Shown here: positions 47,851 through 58,218 of the stretch, in pieces
Layout of the letters: every line of letters begins with the position of its first letter
Position numbering within the stretch: position 1 is the first letter of the stretch
Origin: Apoda limacodes
Taxonomy: Eukaryota; Arthropoda; Insecta; Lepidoptera; Limacodidae
Assembly (NCBI GenBank): GCA_946406115.1
Contig: OX291554.1
Location: forward strand, 15,077,092 to 15,141,091
DNA: 64,000 bases
Reading direction: 5' to 3'
Notes under the pieces: generated by a model
What the model was told of the DNA's origin: nothing
Seen by the model: the letters and a program-made list of their open reading frames with translations, nothing else
Databases searched by the model: none
Translations under genes and position numbers: made by a program

Positions 47851-50700
47851 ACTCCACTATTAAATTAAGGCTACGTTTTGCACAAGGTAGAATGCAAGTG
47901 GTTTTGGGTCAAAATATTTTTACTGACTTACTCATAATATTTTTCCACCTATATTTGCAGACGGGTTTTCTTACAGCTTTTTGGTTTTGCAATTTTGCCC
48001 TGTGTCAATTTTGTTCAGCCTGATATTAAGTAACTAATCTAGTCTAATAAGTAACTTTGTAATTCGGCGAAAATGAAGATCCTTGTCCACATTGGTTGCC
48101 ATAGTTTTTTGTGGCCGGGCGGCAGCTCTTCAGAGGCTTAGAGATATATCTCGAGGGCACAGATTTTGGAATCTGCTGAGGATCATAGTATAACTGAAAT
48201 GTTAGTTGATTTACAGGCGAAGTATATAGGCGAAGTATATATATAGATAGTCGTAAAAATATTATACCCACTGTAAAAAATCGTATCTGTACAAAAATAC
48301 CCTGAACGTAGTAAATAAAATTAGCTCATCGTGTAGGAATGTAAAAAATTTAGAATGATTATGTCATATCTTTGAACGTATTTAAATTTATTGTTTCAGA
48401 GTGGCTATCGTCGGTTAGAGTAGGTTTACATATGATTTAGAGATAACATCTTGTCCAAAAAACTACACGTCGAAGGTGACTTTGAATTGGTTGCCTAGTC
48501 AACATGGAAGAGTCCATATCACAGAATAAAGAACTAGTAGTAAAAAGTATTAGCTTATATATTGGTGTTGGCACTTGCAACTGTGTATTTTCTATCTCCA
48601 CAAGATGGTTCACATCCACAGCCACCATATTTAAGTCTATATAAGCAAATATTGATACACAAAATTTAATTGTATGTCCTGAGTTACAATGTCACTTTAT
48701 AAAGTTTATGCCGTGCAAACTCATTGTAACTCAGAAAAGGTAATAAAATGAAAGTACTTATAGCACATTAATCATACAGAAATATAAAACATTCCTTTTT
48801 GAACATTTTTTCTTAGTTTGAATGGCATTAGGACGTAACAGACGTCACTAAGAATTTTTTGAAACTTCGACGCGCTCTTCTGTAAACTTACGACAAATGA
48901 TTTACGAAGTTTTGCCTTGCAGGTGTCGCTATAATCATTGCAAGGTTGAATCTTGTATGGTAATTTACGATAGAGAACTTGTTAAGATTATTAGGAGAGA
49001 TAAGTTTGTAAGAATTTGATTAATTTTGTTACAGTCCTGAGTACACTTTTTGACGTGAAAAAAACATAAGTAATAGTACAAACCTTATTTAGGTAAATTT
49101 GCTAATATGAATTATCATATTATCAATTTAGGTATATTATACAGAAAATACACATTTTAAAAATAGCTAGTCTCTTAGTAGCTATTATTAAATTGTTTAT
49201 TAACATTTTAGAAATCTCTTTTGTACGAAGAGGAAACAAAAAATATAAGCCTGTGCCTAGGTATGATGATACTCAAAAAAATAATATCTACAGATATTTT
49301 GTATTAGAAGGTATTGTCTAACATTCTTTATCATTTCAATAATCTTACACGAATATTGTTTTAAAACATTAATGAAAGTTCAAACTTTAGGTACTATATA
49401 TTACATTGAAGTTTTAGTTCAAAACTAAACAAAAACTTTCGTAAATGGTCTAATAATTATTAATTGCAGCCTAAGTAATTAGCTTAAGAATTTAAGAAAA
49501 TCGAAAATAAATGTACATTTCATGAATATTTATGAATAAACAATGTCAACTTTGAGAACGTTGTTTGATTTTACGTCCTTTGGTCTATTCTTCGTAGATG
49601 AACAACAATATAAATATTAGTCTGGGATGGAACTTGGTATCTATAAAGCCACATTAGAAAAGTAATTTATAAGCGGGCTAGTAATAATTGAATTTAAGAA
49701 AAAAAAATCCTTTCCGTTTTGCGCACTAGCGCCACGCACTCGTATTACAGAACTAATCTTAGTGTTCCAGTAAATGTATGGGCCGTTGCCTATCTGTACT
49801 ATATGTATATAGTACTGAACTTGCATATCTATGACGGAAATATCAGTTAGGAATTAAAAAAAAAATGGATGGCGGCAGTGTTGCCAGATGTTTTATCGTT
49901 TTAGCAATTATAAAACATCGTATTCCTTACAAAGAAGAGAATAAGAAAATCGTACCGTGAAATGTAAAAATGAGTTCTAGGTCAACTCAACATAGGATTA
50001 TTATAAATAATTCTTACGACCAATCATTTTCAGATATTTTTTTATTAATCAAACATTGGTCGTTAATAAGTTTAATTCATTTCGTGTTTTTTTTTCCACC
50101 GTGAAACAGAAATACTATCTAATTGGAATAATTACTTGATATAACATGTTATAAAATGAATATTAGGTGAGTATCTACAAAAAAAATAATGGAGAAATGC
50201 TATCTAAACCTAACCGATAAATTGGTGAAAACCAATTTTTTTTAACTAAGTATATTAATGTTATTGTTACAACAAAACAAAGAATATCAATACTACAGTA
50301 AATGTTACAAAAAAACAAAGAATATAAATACTACAGTAAAATGCCACGAAGACACACATTAACTGGCCGTAAAGAACGTGGACAAAACCGTTTGTTGATG
50401 AATCAGTAGTCATCAATTTTCATCAAGATATCAAGTTGTACTTTGAAATGATGTCAACAGAATAGACTCTGGGATATCTTAATGAAAATTAATGATTTTG
50501 CCGCAATATTCATTTCTGCTAAAAACGCTGTTAATGTTTTTTTTTATTTTACGTCGCTTATGCTAATAAGTTATAGAACTAGATGACAAATAGTGATATT
50601 ATCAAGAATGTTAAAACGAAATTTCGAATCAATTAGGTATTTCCCAAAAATTCTTTTACGACTTGAGAAAGTAGGACTCTGGAAACGGGATACTAGAATT
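47851..50700. other. No gene identified
   Basis: AT-rich. A possible small exon at 49212-49258 (AG acceptor, 16 codons, GT donor) could belong downstream of the THAP exon, but its product (KSLLYEEETKNISLCL) is not recognisable. Confidence 0.35.
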
Positions 50701-50703
50701 TAG

Positions 50704-51290
50704 AGTTAAGAAGATATGTATCTTGTCTATGGTTTATTTATCATTTTGTAGATGCACCAGAGATAGAAAGCAGAAATATTTCATCAATGTCTGCATCCGA
50801 GATTAAGGAAGAAGGCAGGAGTACGTTCAACGAAGCATTGGCGTCCAGTAATTGTGACCAATGACGCAAAGCTATGGTTAATGAGATTAATTCCCTTAAA
50901 GATAACTAAGCCTGGGAACAGGTGATCTTACCTGAAGGAAGAAAAACATTCTATGCAAGTGGGTATACCGGATTAGGACATTGTTAGCAGGAGCAGGAGT
51001 CTCAGCCAACTGAACTTAAACACACACACACAGTTGCTTTAGAGAGAGAAGGGGATGTTAAGAAGATATATATCTTGTCTATGGTTTATCTCTGAGCAAC
51101 TGATTTTGTTGCTTTAGTATACCTGTCATTATATAAACATACATGAATTTGTAGATTACTTTATTTAGAATATATTATTAGTGTTTACCCTAACTGTTTC
51201 AATCCTTCGAATCCACGTAAATCATCTATTTTTAATAAAATGAACGTCCCCGATAATGTAACGAATCCATTCAAAAACCCAACTCGTTAC
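50704..51290 (+). mobile_element. Ty1/copia retrotransposon fragment with LTR piece
   Basis: 50750-50960 encodes the start of copia-type reverse transcriptase: 'FNEALASS', then a stop where Trp is expected, 'RKAMVNEINSLKDN', a stop, and 'AWEQVILPEGRK'. A purine-rich tract (AGAGAGAGAAGGGGA) at about 51039-51053 is followed directly by TGTTAAGAAGATATATATC, as a polypurine tract precedes a 3' LTR. The same LTR-like 35 bp also occurs at 50704-50738, before the coding piece, so most of the element has been lost. The LTR end near 51285 is a guess. Confidence 0.65.
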
Positions 51291-52654
51291 CGGGTAGCAC
51301 TGAGAGCAGGATAGCGATTTCATTTTATTACAGTACAGAGAGAGACAGCAAGAAACTAACCCCGTAGAGTGAGTTTTAGAACGCGACTCTGAGTAGTGAG
51401 TGAATCGTGGTGGGCAAAGTTTATCAGTTATTTGGTTCGTTAAAACAAGGACTTCCAGAATTTTTAACAAATAACGTACGATTTAATTGTGGTGATCGTA
51501 CATTAGTAGAAACGTAAATAAAATAAATCGTACATCTGGCAACATTAAAAAGCAAATGGTATTTGGCATCAGTGTTACCAACTCGAATTTTGCCTTAGGA
51601 GCAGCAGTGTTGCCAACGTAGGCCATTTAAGCTACTCGGGACAAAGATTTTCGACGGAAAAATTTAAACGGCGGGTGCTATTAGGCCCCTATTACATTAT
51701 CATATGTTTATCATTTATATATGATTTCCCTATTGGTTTTTCATTGCGTTGACTTTAAAGCCTGGTTTTTTTTTCTTTAAGACATTATAGACCATAATGT
51801 TTAACATTAATTTCAAAATGATACTGCCACGAGTTCTTAAGAAAAAAGGTTTTAACCAATGATTTTATATATTATCTATTTTAGTATAAAAAACGTAGTG
51901 ATTATATTCTCTTTGTTTAGTATTAGTATAGTAGTATAGTATTTAGTATGTACTTGTAATGCGCTTATTGCCGAATAAATTATTTCTTTTCTTTTCTATT
52001 AAAAGAGGTAGATGCGTTACCTACATTCTTTGACTTCCTGCAAAATGAGAAAGCTAACGCACAGATATAAGATCACAGTGACAACCTATTGACAACACTT
52101 ACTTTATGCAAAACAATAAAAATATTAATACTGTCTCACTAGTACTAATGACGTAAATCATGAGTAAGAATGAGATAAACTTATGTATATTGCAATAGCA
52201 TAAAAATTAGCACACCAGTAACAGTCTGAGTGAAGAAAGGCACTATGGTCAATGGAATAAACAATTATATGACACAACGAGACAATTCCGAATTTTCCCA
52301 CGCGTAGACTTAGATGGCACGCAAGTAGGTGCGTATTGCCGTTACTTTCACTTATTTATAAATGAAAATATCAATTATAAATGAGCCCTGGTGAGCCGCT
52401 CAGACCCACGTTTAATATCTTGTTATAGAGTCGTGTATAACGTATCTACTTCTTTTTATATTATAACATTATTGGTTTTAACAGACACTATTTTTTATGT
52501 TATATAACTGTAAACTATACTTTTTTAGATTTTTATCTATATTTGTGATGTAAGAACTTTCCTTTCATAATTATGCGCTAACCGCCATTTTGAAGCAGTA
52601 CTTCACCTTGGGGCAAATATTGCTACTTTATAAGTCGTTTTAAATGATTGCGCA

Positions 52655-52790
52655 CTGTGCAGGTTTAGAAGTGCTTTCTCTCTCGAATGCTTAGGTTATG
52701 GAATGAGCTCCCTGGTGAGGTTTTTCCAGGGACTGCAGTATGGGGTTATTAGATTAATTAGATTTTTTAAGAGTTGGCAACATGTCAATG
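52655..52790 (+). repeat. LINE ORF2 C-terminal fragment
   Basis: 'CTTAGGTTATGGAATGAGCTCCCTGG' reads LWNELPGEVF, followed by 'IRFFKSWQ' code, matching the same end as 9139-9432; no 3' UTR is kept. Confidence 0.65.
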
Positions 52791-53232
52791 AGATACGCAA
52801 AATTTTGCTTACTTATATTATTAACGAAAACCCTAAATTTTGCTTACTTATACTATATTTCTTGTCCATAATCAATAAAATCATATATAAAGAATAAAAC
52901 CGAAAAAACCGGTTCTGCTATCATAAAAATACCGAGTTTCAAATCTGCCGGTTATCCGGTATTTACGGTAAACCAGATACCCAGTACGCAAGCCATACAC
53001 GCGCGGTGCTGGCCGCGAGAGCTGCGTGGTAGGTATTCTATAAGTTTTTTTTTGTAAATTTTACCCCTAAATGAAATCGGAATACTAAGTTTGTATGAAA
53101 ATCTGTAATTGTGCAAGATGGGTGAAAATTAGTACAAGGCCTTTTAGTTGAAAATTCAGAGTGACTTTTTTCACGGTGATAGCCTAGGAGTAAAATAAGG
53201 GTTGTAAGTTTGTATGAAAAATTTCCCTTTAT

Positions 53233-53276
53233 TGTGGATGGCACTACCAGCGGCACTACTGGTAGTGCCATCCACA
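53233..53276. repeat. Perfect 18-bp hairpin
   Basis: TGTGGATGGCACTACCAG (53233-53250) pairs exactly with CTGGTAGTGCCATCCACA (53259-53276) across an 8-nt loop. It is not followed by a T-run, and the host is eukaryotic, so it is not a terminator. Confidence 0.8.
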
Positions 53277-53538
53277 CTAGGTGTGATAGTGCCGTTTACA
53301 ATGATTGTCAAATCTTTCAAAGTTCGTTAACAAAAACTACATGTTTTTCGTGACATAATTTTTTTGTAATGATCGTTGGGATAATCGTTCGTAGACCGAG
53401 TCAAGTCAAAAGATCGATAGAAGAAAAAGTATTGGACTGCAATTTTATAACATAGGCTATCGGATAACTAACGAGCTATTCCAGGTGCTAGATTTTTTTT
53501 CTTACTAGTTTAGAGTTATTTATATCTTTATTTTGGAC

Positions 53539-53793
53539 GTAGACTTTAATTCCTGACTGAAGTGATAGATCTCATCAAGATCTTCATTTTTGATTACAGC
53601 TATCAAACTAGAAACCGATTTATCTCCAAAATTAGTAATCGTACACTAGGAGTTTCTTTACAAAAGCGATAGAAAGTAACCTTTAGTCTACGATTAATCG
53701 TTTTGGAGATTAAGCTGTTTCTAGTTTGATAGCTGTAATCAAAAATGAAGAACTTGATGAGATCTATCACTTCAGACAGAAATTAAAGTCTAC
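53539..53793. repeat. Fold-back element, about 100-bp arms
   Basis: 53539-53640 is closely the reverse complement of 53690-53793; shared phrases are 'GTAGACTTTAATT', 'GTGATAGATCTCATCAAG' and 'TTTTTGATTACAGCTATCAAACTAG'. The centre (~50 bp) contains diverged pairs. No code is present. It may be a MITE or a source of small RNAs. Confidence 0.8.
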
Positions 53794-53831
53794 GATTAAT
53801 AGTTTTTATCCCGTTTGAAAGTTCCCATGGG

Positions 53832-54215
53832 TTTTTTTGAAGTGAAAACTTCTTTAGCGGCGTTTTGCACTTTTTTTGTGATGGGTAAAAAATGTTAAAC
53901 TCGCGTCAGGTCACGTGTCCTGATCGAAAATTCACATAAAATTCGTAAGACGGAACCCGCGTCAGGACATGTTTTACATTAGGTTAGTTTTTATTTTTAG
54001 TATATATGGCGATTATGAGTAGTACAGGGAGGTTGGATATGGAATTTTGATTCTATGACAAATTGAGATGTCAAATATACTGCGTCAAAAAAGTAAATAA
54101 ACAAACATTATTATTTATAATAAATAAATATGTATACGAAGTGATGGAAAGTAAATAGCTAGTATGTTTTCACTTCTGCCGGAACTACCGGAGTGCAACC
54201 CGTTTTTTTTTTACT
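53832..54215 (-). repeat. Interspersed repeat family, copy 2 (inverted copy of 9.4-9.9 kb)
   Basis: Reverse complement of most of 9420-9925, from 'GAAGTGAAAACTTCTTTAGCGGCG' to 'CGGAGTGCAACCCG' and a T-run. It lacks part of the tandem module seen in copy 1. Confidence 0.65.
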
Positions 54216-55555
54216 TAGACATAACTGTGGGAAACTATTTGTTTACGTTGCAACAGATCAGTAAGGTAACTGATTTTTTGTTTAGGGATAGCCATAGCTA
54301 CTATTTATCTTTATAGAGTGCTAACTTAGAATTACTAGCGCGATAACCGAATTCTAAGCGGGCAAAGTTGCTGGCAAAATTAGTATTTCTATATTTTTAC
54401 AATATCCTTGTAAAATTTACAAGTATTGCTTTTCATTTTTACCGAAACATTTTACAATATTCAACGACATACCCCTTCGAGTGCAGAAGCCATAATGTTA
54501 ACAATGACACACCACTTTATCAAGTTAGGTAGACTCCGTTATGAACAGCACCTTTATGTGTCCATTTAGACACAAAAATTGTTCGACTAATATGTCACGA
54601 AACTAAATGCACGTGACGAATCCTGCTTTGTCCTAATAATTTGCTAATAAAAACATTATTTGCACTTAAAAAGAACAACATACTGCTTAAATGCACATTA
54701 TAGTATACTCTACTTTTAATAATAATGCAATATTAATAAAACAACTTACCAATTTCTGACAAAAATCGCAACTAAAATGGTCCTCTTATTTGAGTTCGAT
54801 AAGCATGTGTTTCGTTGTCACAGATTCTACACAACTGACGTAACTATAAAACATAATAGGCGCTTTTGACTAGTATTGTTTCCAGAGTGAAAAAAAAAGA
54901 TGTTTGGTAGTTTAATTTTTTGAAAGCAGGGTAAAAGCCGTAACTAAGATGGACTGTCCATGTATATCAAAATGTAGGTTTACGATATTTACAAGAGTTT
55001 TATTGTATAATAATATAATTATGCAATATAATTCTAGTTTAAATAAAAATAGACACAACAAGCTTCGAAAATACACCAAAATAAAAGAACTAAAATTAAA
55101 TCCACAGTAAAAATTTCCTTTCTTAAAATTTACATAATACGTGTGACATTACTAAAATTATCTTTTATTTAAAATTAATTAAATCATATTGTAATTGTTG
55201 ATTTATAAATTTGTTTTTAAAGTTAACAAACTCATCTTTTAGCCAAAAAATCTTTATAAAATTTAAGACAGTTTTCAATAATAATTGCAAAAGTTTCGTG
55301 ACAGTGGTTTTTGTATCGGTGCAAATTTTTATAGAACGACTACCATATGATTTCCCCAATATTGCCCCCGACGAATGTATCGTTAAAACTATTTTAAATG
55401 CCATTGAAATTTACTTAGATGAAGTTATTAGTTGTGTAAAACAGATAGTAAATATAAGTTTGTGAACTAATTAAAATTATGGAAAAGTAATTAACATTCT
55501 TAATAATTCCTAAACTTAATTACAATGTTTACGTTCAAAATACGGCGCTAAGCGT
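54216..55555. other. No gene identified
   Basis: AT-rich. Overlapping frames of about 80 codons occur on both strands at 55165-55465 but carry no domain, and exon borders are unclear. Confidence 0.35.
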
Positions 55556-55559
55556 TCAA

Positions 55560-55690
55560 GAAGGGAGTGATTAGATTTTTAAAGGGTCGGTAACGCGTGA
55601 GTAATGCCCCTGGTATTGCAAACTTCTATAGGCTACAGTCACCGCTTAGCATCAGGTGGGCCATAAGCTTGTTTGCCACCTTGTTCACGT
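55560..55690 (+). repeat. LINE 3' tail fragment
   Basis: 'AGGGAGTGATTAGATTTTTAAAGGGTCGGTAACGC' and 'CATCAGGTGGGCCATAAGCTTGTTTGCCACCTTG' match the CR1/Jockey-like end. Confidence 0.75.
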
Positions 55691-56049
55691 GTAGTCATTC
55701 CCTATATTCCGGTTTTATTGAAGGGGATCAAAATTTTGGTTATTATTGCGATTGGAGCTACCGTTTCCGAGATAATTGTAGCATTGAATAATCTTTCTTA
55801 ACCTTAATTTTTTTTTGTTACGCCACTGCCTGCTTCTCTACGAGTTCTATATATCTTTATCTATATCTTCTTCTTCGTTCCAACCGAGTATTCCACGACT
55901 CATTTCTTTTTTTTTTCTTAGTAAATTGTTAAAATTCAAGTCACATATCGCACTAGTAACGAAAACTGTAAGTATAAAATATATATCTGCTGTTTTGGAT
56001 AAATACTAGAGTGAAAACGGACATTTATTAGTATTTATCCATTTTGAGT

Positions 56050-58218
56050 ATTTGTCAAAATACATACAAATACAAATACAATACAAATATCCTTTATTGC
56101 ACAAAACAAAAACACAAACTTATTGAAAAAATAATATTAAAAAACACGTACAACAGGCGATCTTATCGCCAGATGGCGATTTCTACCAGATAACCTATGT
56201 TGGTATTGATATACAAATTTAAAAGATTGGAATGGTAGGATGTGCAAAATTGTACAAAAACTGAAATAAAGATATAAGTAACATAGAATAAGAATAAATT
56301 ACCAAATAAATATATAACTACAAAATACATAAATACCCTTATACATAAAATATAAAATACATAAATTCCTTACATAAAAATACATAAACTACACATAAAT
56401 AAAACAATCATAACTTAAATATTTAAGTGTCTAAATCAGAAGAACAGAGGGAGCAAAACAACAAGGTTATGCGAGATTTAAAAAATGCTTTTTCACTTGT
56501 GCTTTGAAGGTTGTAAGTGATTGTGCTTTTCGGATATCTACTGGGAGAGAGTTCCACAATCGCACTGCTTGTACGGTGAAGGAATCATCGTAAAATTTTG
56601 AGTTGTGACTCGGTGTATTAAGTAATAAATTAGAGGAGGAACGCAAAGAGGCATAGTAACCAAAACGCTCTTTGAGATAAGAAGGGTAGCTAGGATTGAA
56701 CAGCACACAGTAAAGAAGTGAAAGAATATGAGCATTCCGGCGAAAGCGAATTGGGAGCCACTTGAGCTTCACGCGGAAATTGGAAATATGGTCATATTTG
56801 CGTAATCCAAATATAAACCGAATACAGAGATTTTGTAGTCGCTCAAGTTTGTTTAATTGGTCTTCAGTTAAATCAGGATAGCTAGCATCGGCGTAATCGA
56901 GTATAGGAAGCAAAAGAGAGTGTGCAAGAACAATTTTAGTGTCCGTGGGTAGGAAATTTTGCAGCCTTCTTAGGGAACCTACAGCGGAAAACATTTTCCT
57001 ACTGACCTCGGCTATCTGTGAAGTCCAAGACATACTACTATCTATAATAATACCTAGATTCTTAACCTGGTAATTATAAGGTATAAGTACATTGTCTACA
57101 CAAACTTTTGGGAGACTAACCCAGTTTATTCTAGACATAAACTTTGGACTGTCTAGTATTATGGCCTGGGTTTTTGCTGGGTTTATTTTTATGCCAAAGG
57201 CTTTGCTCCATTCTGAAATTCTGAGGAGATCAGAGTTTATCAAACATATCGTTTGAAATAAATCTTCAAAAGTTGTTTGATTATAGACCTGGAGATCGTC
57301 TGCATACATGTGGTGGAGAGAAGAAAGTTGGTGAGTAATTGAATTGATAAAAATCGCAAATAAGAGAGGAGATAAAACGCCACCTTGCGGAACACCGGCA
57401 ACTATGTGGCACCAATCTGAAAAAATGTTATCGAATTTGATACTTTGCCTACGTCCACGCAAGTAGCTCTGAAACCATGCAACCACCGTTGGAGATATGT
57501 TAAGAGAACGCAATAACTCCAACAACACATCAAAATCGACAGTATTAAATGCATTACTAAAATCAAGTAAAGTTAATACTGTGAGCTGTTTATTGTCCAT
57601 TCCCATGCGAATGTCATCCGTGATTTTAACTAGAGCCGTAACAGTACTATGTCCTGCACGAAATGCTGATTGAAGAGGATTTAATAGGTTATTTCGTGTC
57701 AAAAACAGGTTTAGTTGTTTTTGGACAAGACGCTCAAGGACTTTGGATAAAAAAGGAAGAATAGAAATAGGACGAAAATCAGAAAGACTTGAAGGATTCG
57801 ATTTTTTTGGCAAAGGAATTATGTGAGCGTCCTTCCATGCCAAAGGAAATGTACAAGAGGAAATAGAATGATTAAGGATTTTTGTAATTGTAGGACAGAT
57901 AATATCAATTATATAAATTATCATGTTACGGCTTATATCGTCGTTACCAACTGCATTGGAAGTAATGGCGAGAACGTTCTTCTTAACATCACAATCGGTG
58001 AATTGTGTAAAAGTAAAAGGAGAGAAATCAGGAGTTGGTAGTGACGAAAGATTATTTAAAGTATTGGTTTTCGCAATACCATCAAAGATAGAAGAGGAAG
58101 TGAAGTGTTGATTTAGGAGATTAACATTGATGTTTGGCGGAAATGAATTCTGAGATGATACATACATAGGTTTGCGATTTTCACTTAGAAAATTGAGATT
58201 GATTTGATTTGATTATCG
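56050..58218 (-). mobile_element. LINE element, 5'-truncated, with intact reverse transcriptase frame
   Basis: Minus strand. From 58218 the frame is open through 56467, followed by a 3' UTR and an end of 'GTGCAATAAAGG' plus 'TATTTGTATT'-type short repeats near 56060-56100. The 5' endonuclease half of ORF2 is missing, as expected for a copy made by incomplete target-primed reverse transcription. Because the frame is unbroken over more than 560 codons, the insertion looks recent. Confidence 0.88.
56467..58167 (-). CDS. Non-LTR retrotransposon reverse transcriptase (ORF2 C-terminal, 566 aa)
   Basis: Encodes an RNA-dependent DNA polymerase of a non-LTR retrotransposon, used for target-primed copying. 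In order: 'AWKDAHIIPLPK' and 'DFRPISILP' (RT blocks 1-2), 'GHSTVTALV', 'LLDFSNAFNTVD' (block A Asp), 'GVPQGGVLSPLLFAIFIN' (block B), 'MYADDLQVY' (catalytic YADD), 'KTQAIIL', 'NLGIIID' (blocks D-E), then a C-terminal domain with 'LDYADASY', 'KLKWLPI' and 'VRLWNSLPVDIR'. All catalytic Asp residues are present. The overall style fits the CR1/L2-like clades. The ATG used is simply the first in the frame; the native ORF started upstream with an endonuclease now lost, so this copy should not be self-sufficient. Confidence 0.92.
   Translation of the reverse strand: MYVSSQNSFPPNINVNLLNQHFTSSSIFDGIAKTNTLNNLSSLPTPDFSPFTFTQFTDCDVKKNVLAITSNAVGNDDISRNMIIYIIDIICPTITKILNHSISSCTFPLAWKDAHIIPLPKKSNPSSLSDFRPISILPFLSKVLERLVQKQLNLFLTRNNLLNPLQSAFRAGHSTVTALVKITDDIRMGMDNKQLTVLTLLDFSNAFNTVDFDVLLELLRSLNISPTVVAWFQSYLRGRRQSIKFDNIFSDWCHIVAGVPQGGVLSPLLFAIFINSITHQLSSLHHMYADDLQVYNQTTFEDLFQTICLINSDLLRISEWSKAFGIKINPAKTQAIILDSPKFMSRINWVSLPKVCVDNVLIPYNYQVKNLGIIIDSSMSWTSQIAEVSRKMFSAVGSLRRLQNFLPTDTKIVLAHSLLLPILDYADASYPDLTEDQLNKLERLQNLCIRFIFGLRKYDHISNFRVKLKWLPIRFRRNAHILSLLYCVLFNPSYPSYLKERFGYYASLRSSSNLLLNTPSHNSKFYDDSFTVQAVRLWNSLPVDIRKAQSLTTFKAQVKKHFLNLA

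Larger units (their letters stand above)
51291..53530. other. Mostly unassigned AT-rich DNA
   Basis: Contains a LINE fragment (52655-52790), a short repeat at 53050-53220 and a perfect small hairpin (53233-53276). No gene is supported. Confidence 0.4.

Noticed and set aside
49212..49258. Possible second exon of the THAP gene
   Set aside because: Borders are plausible and phase fits, but 16 unremarkable codons are too little evidence.
53233..53276. Rho-independent terminator
   Set aside because: Eukaryotic setting and no T-run after the stem.
55165..55465. Frames of 79 and 84 codons on opposite strands
   Set aside because: No recognisable domain, no clear splice sites and the two overlap; cannot decide whether either is real.
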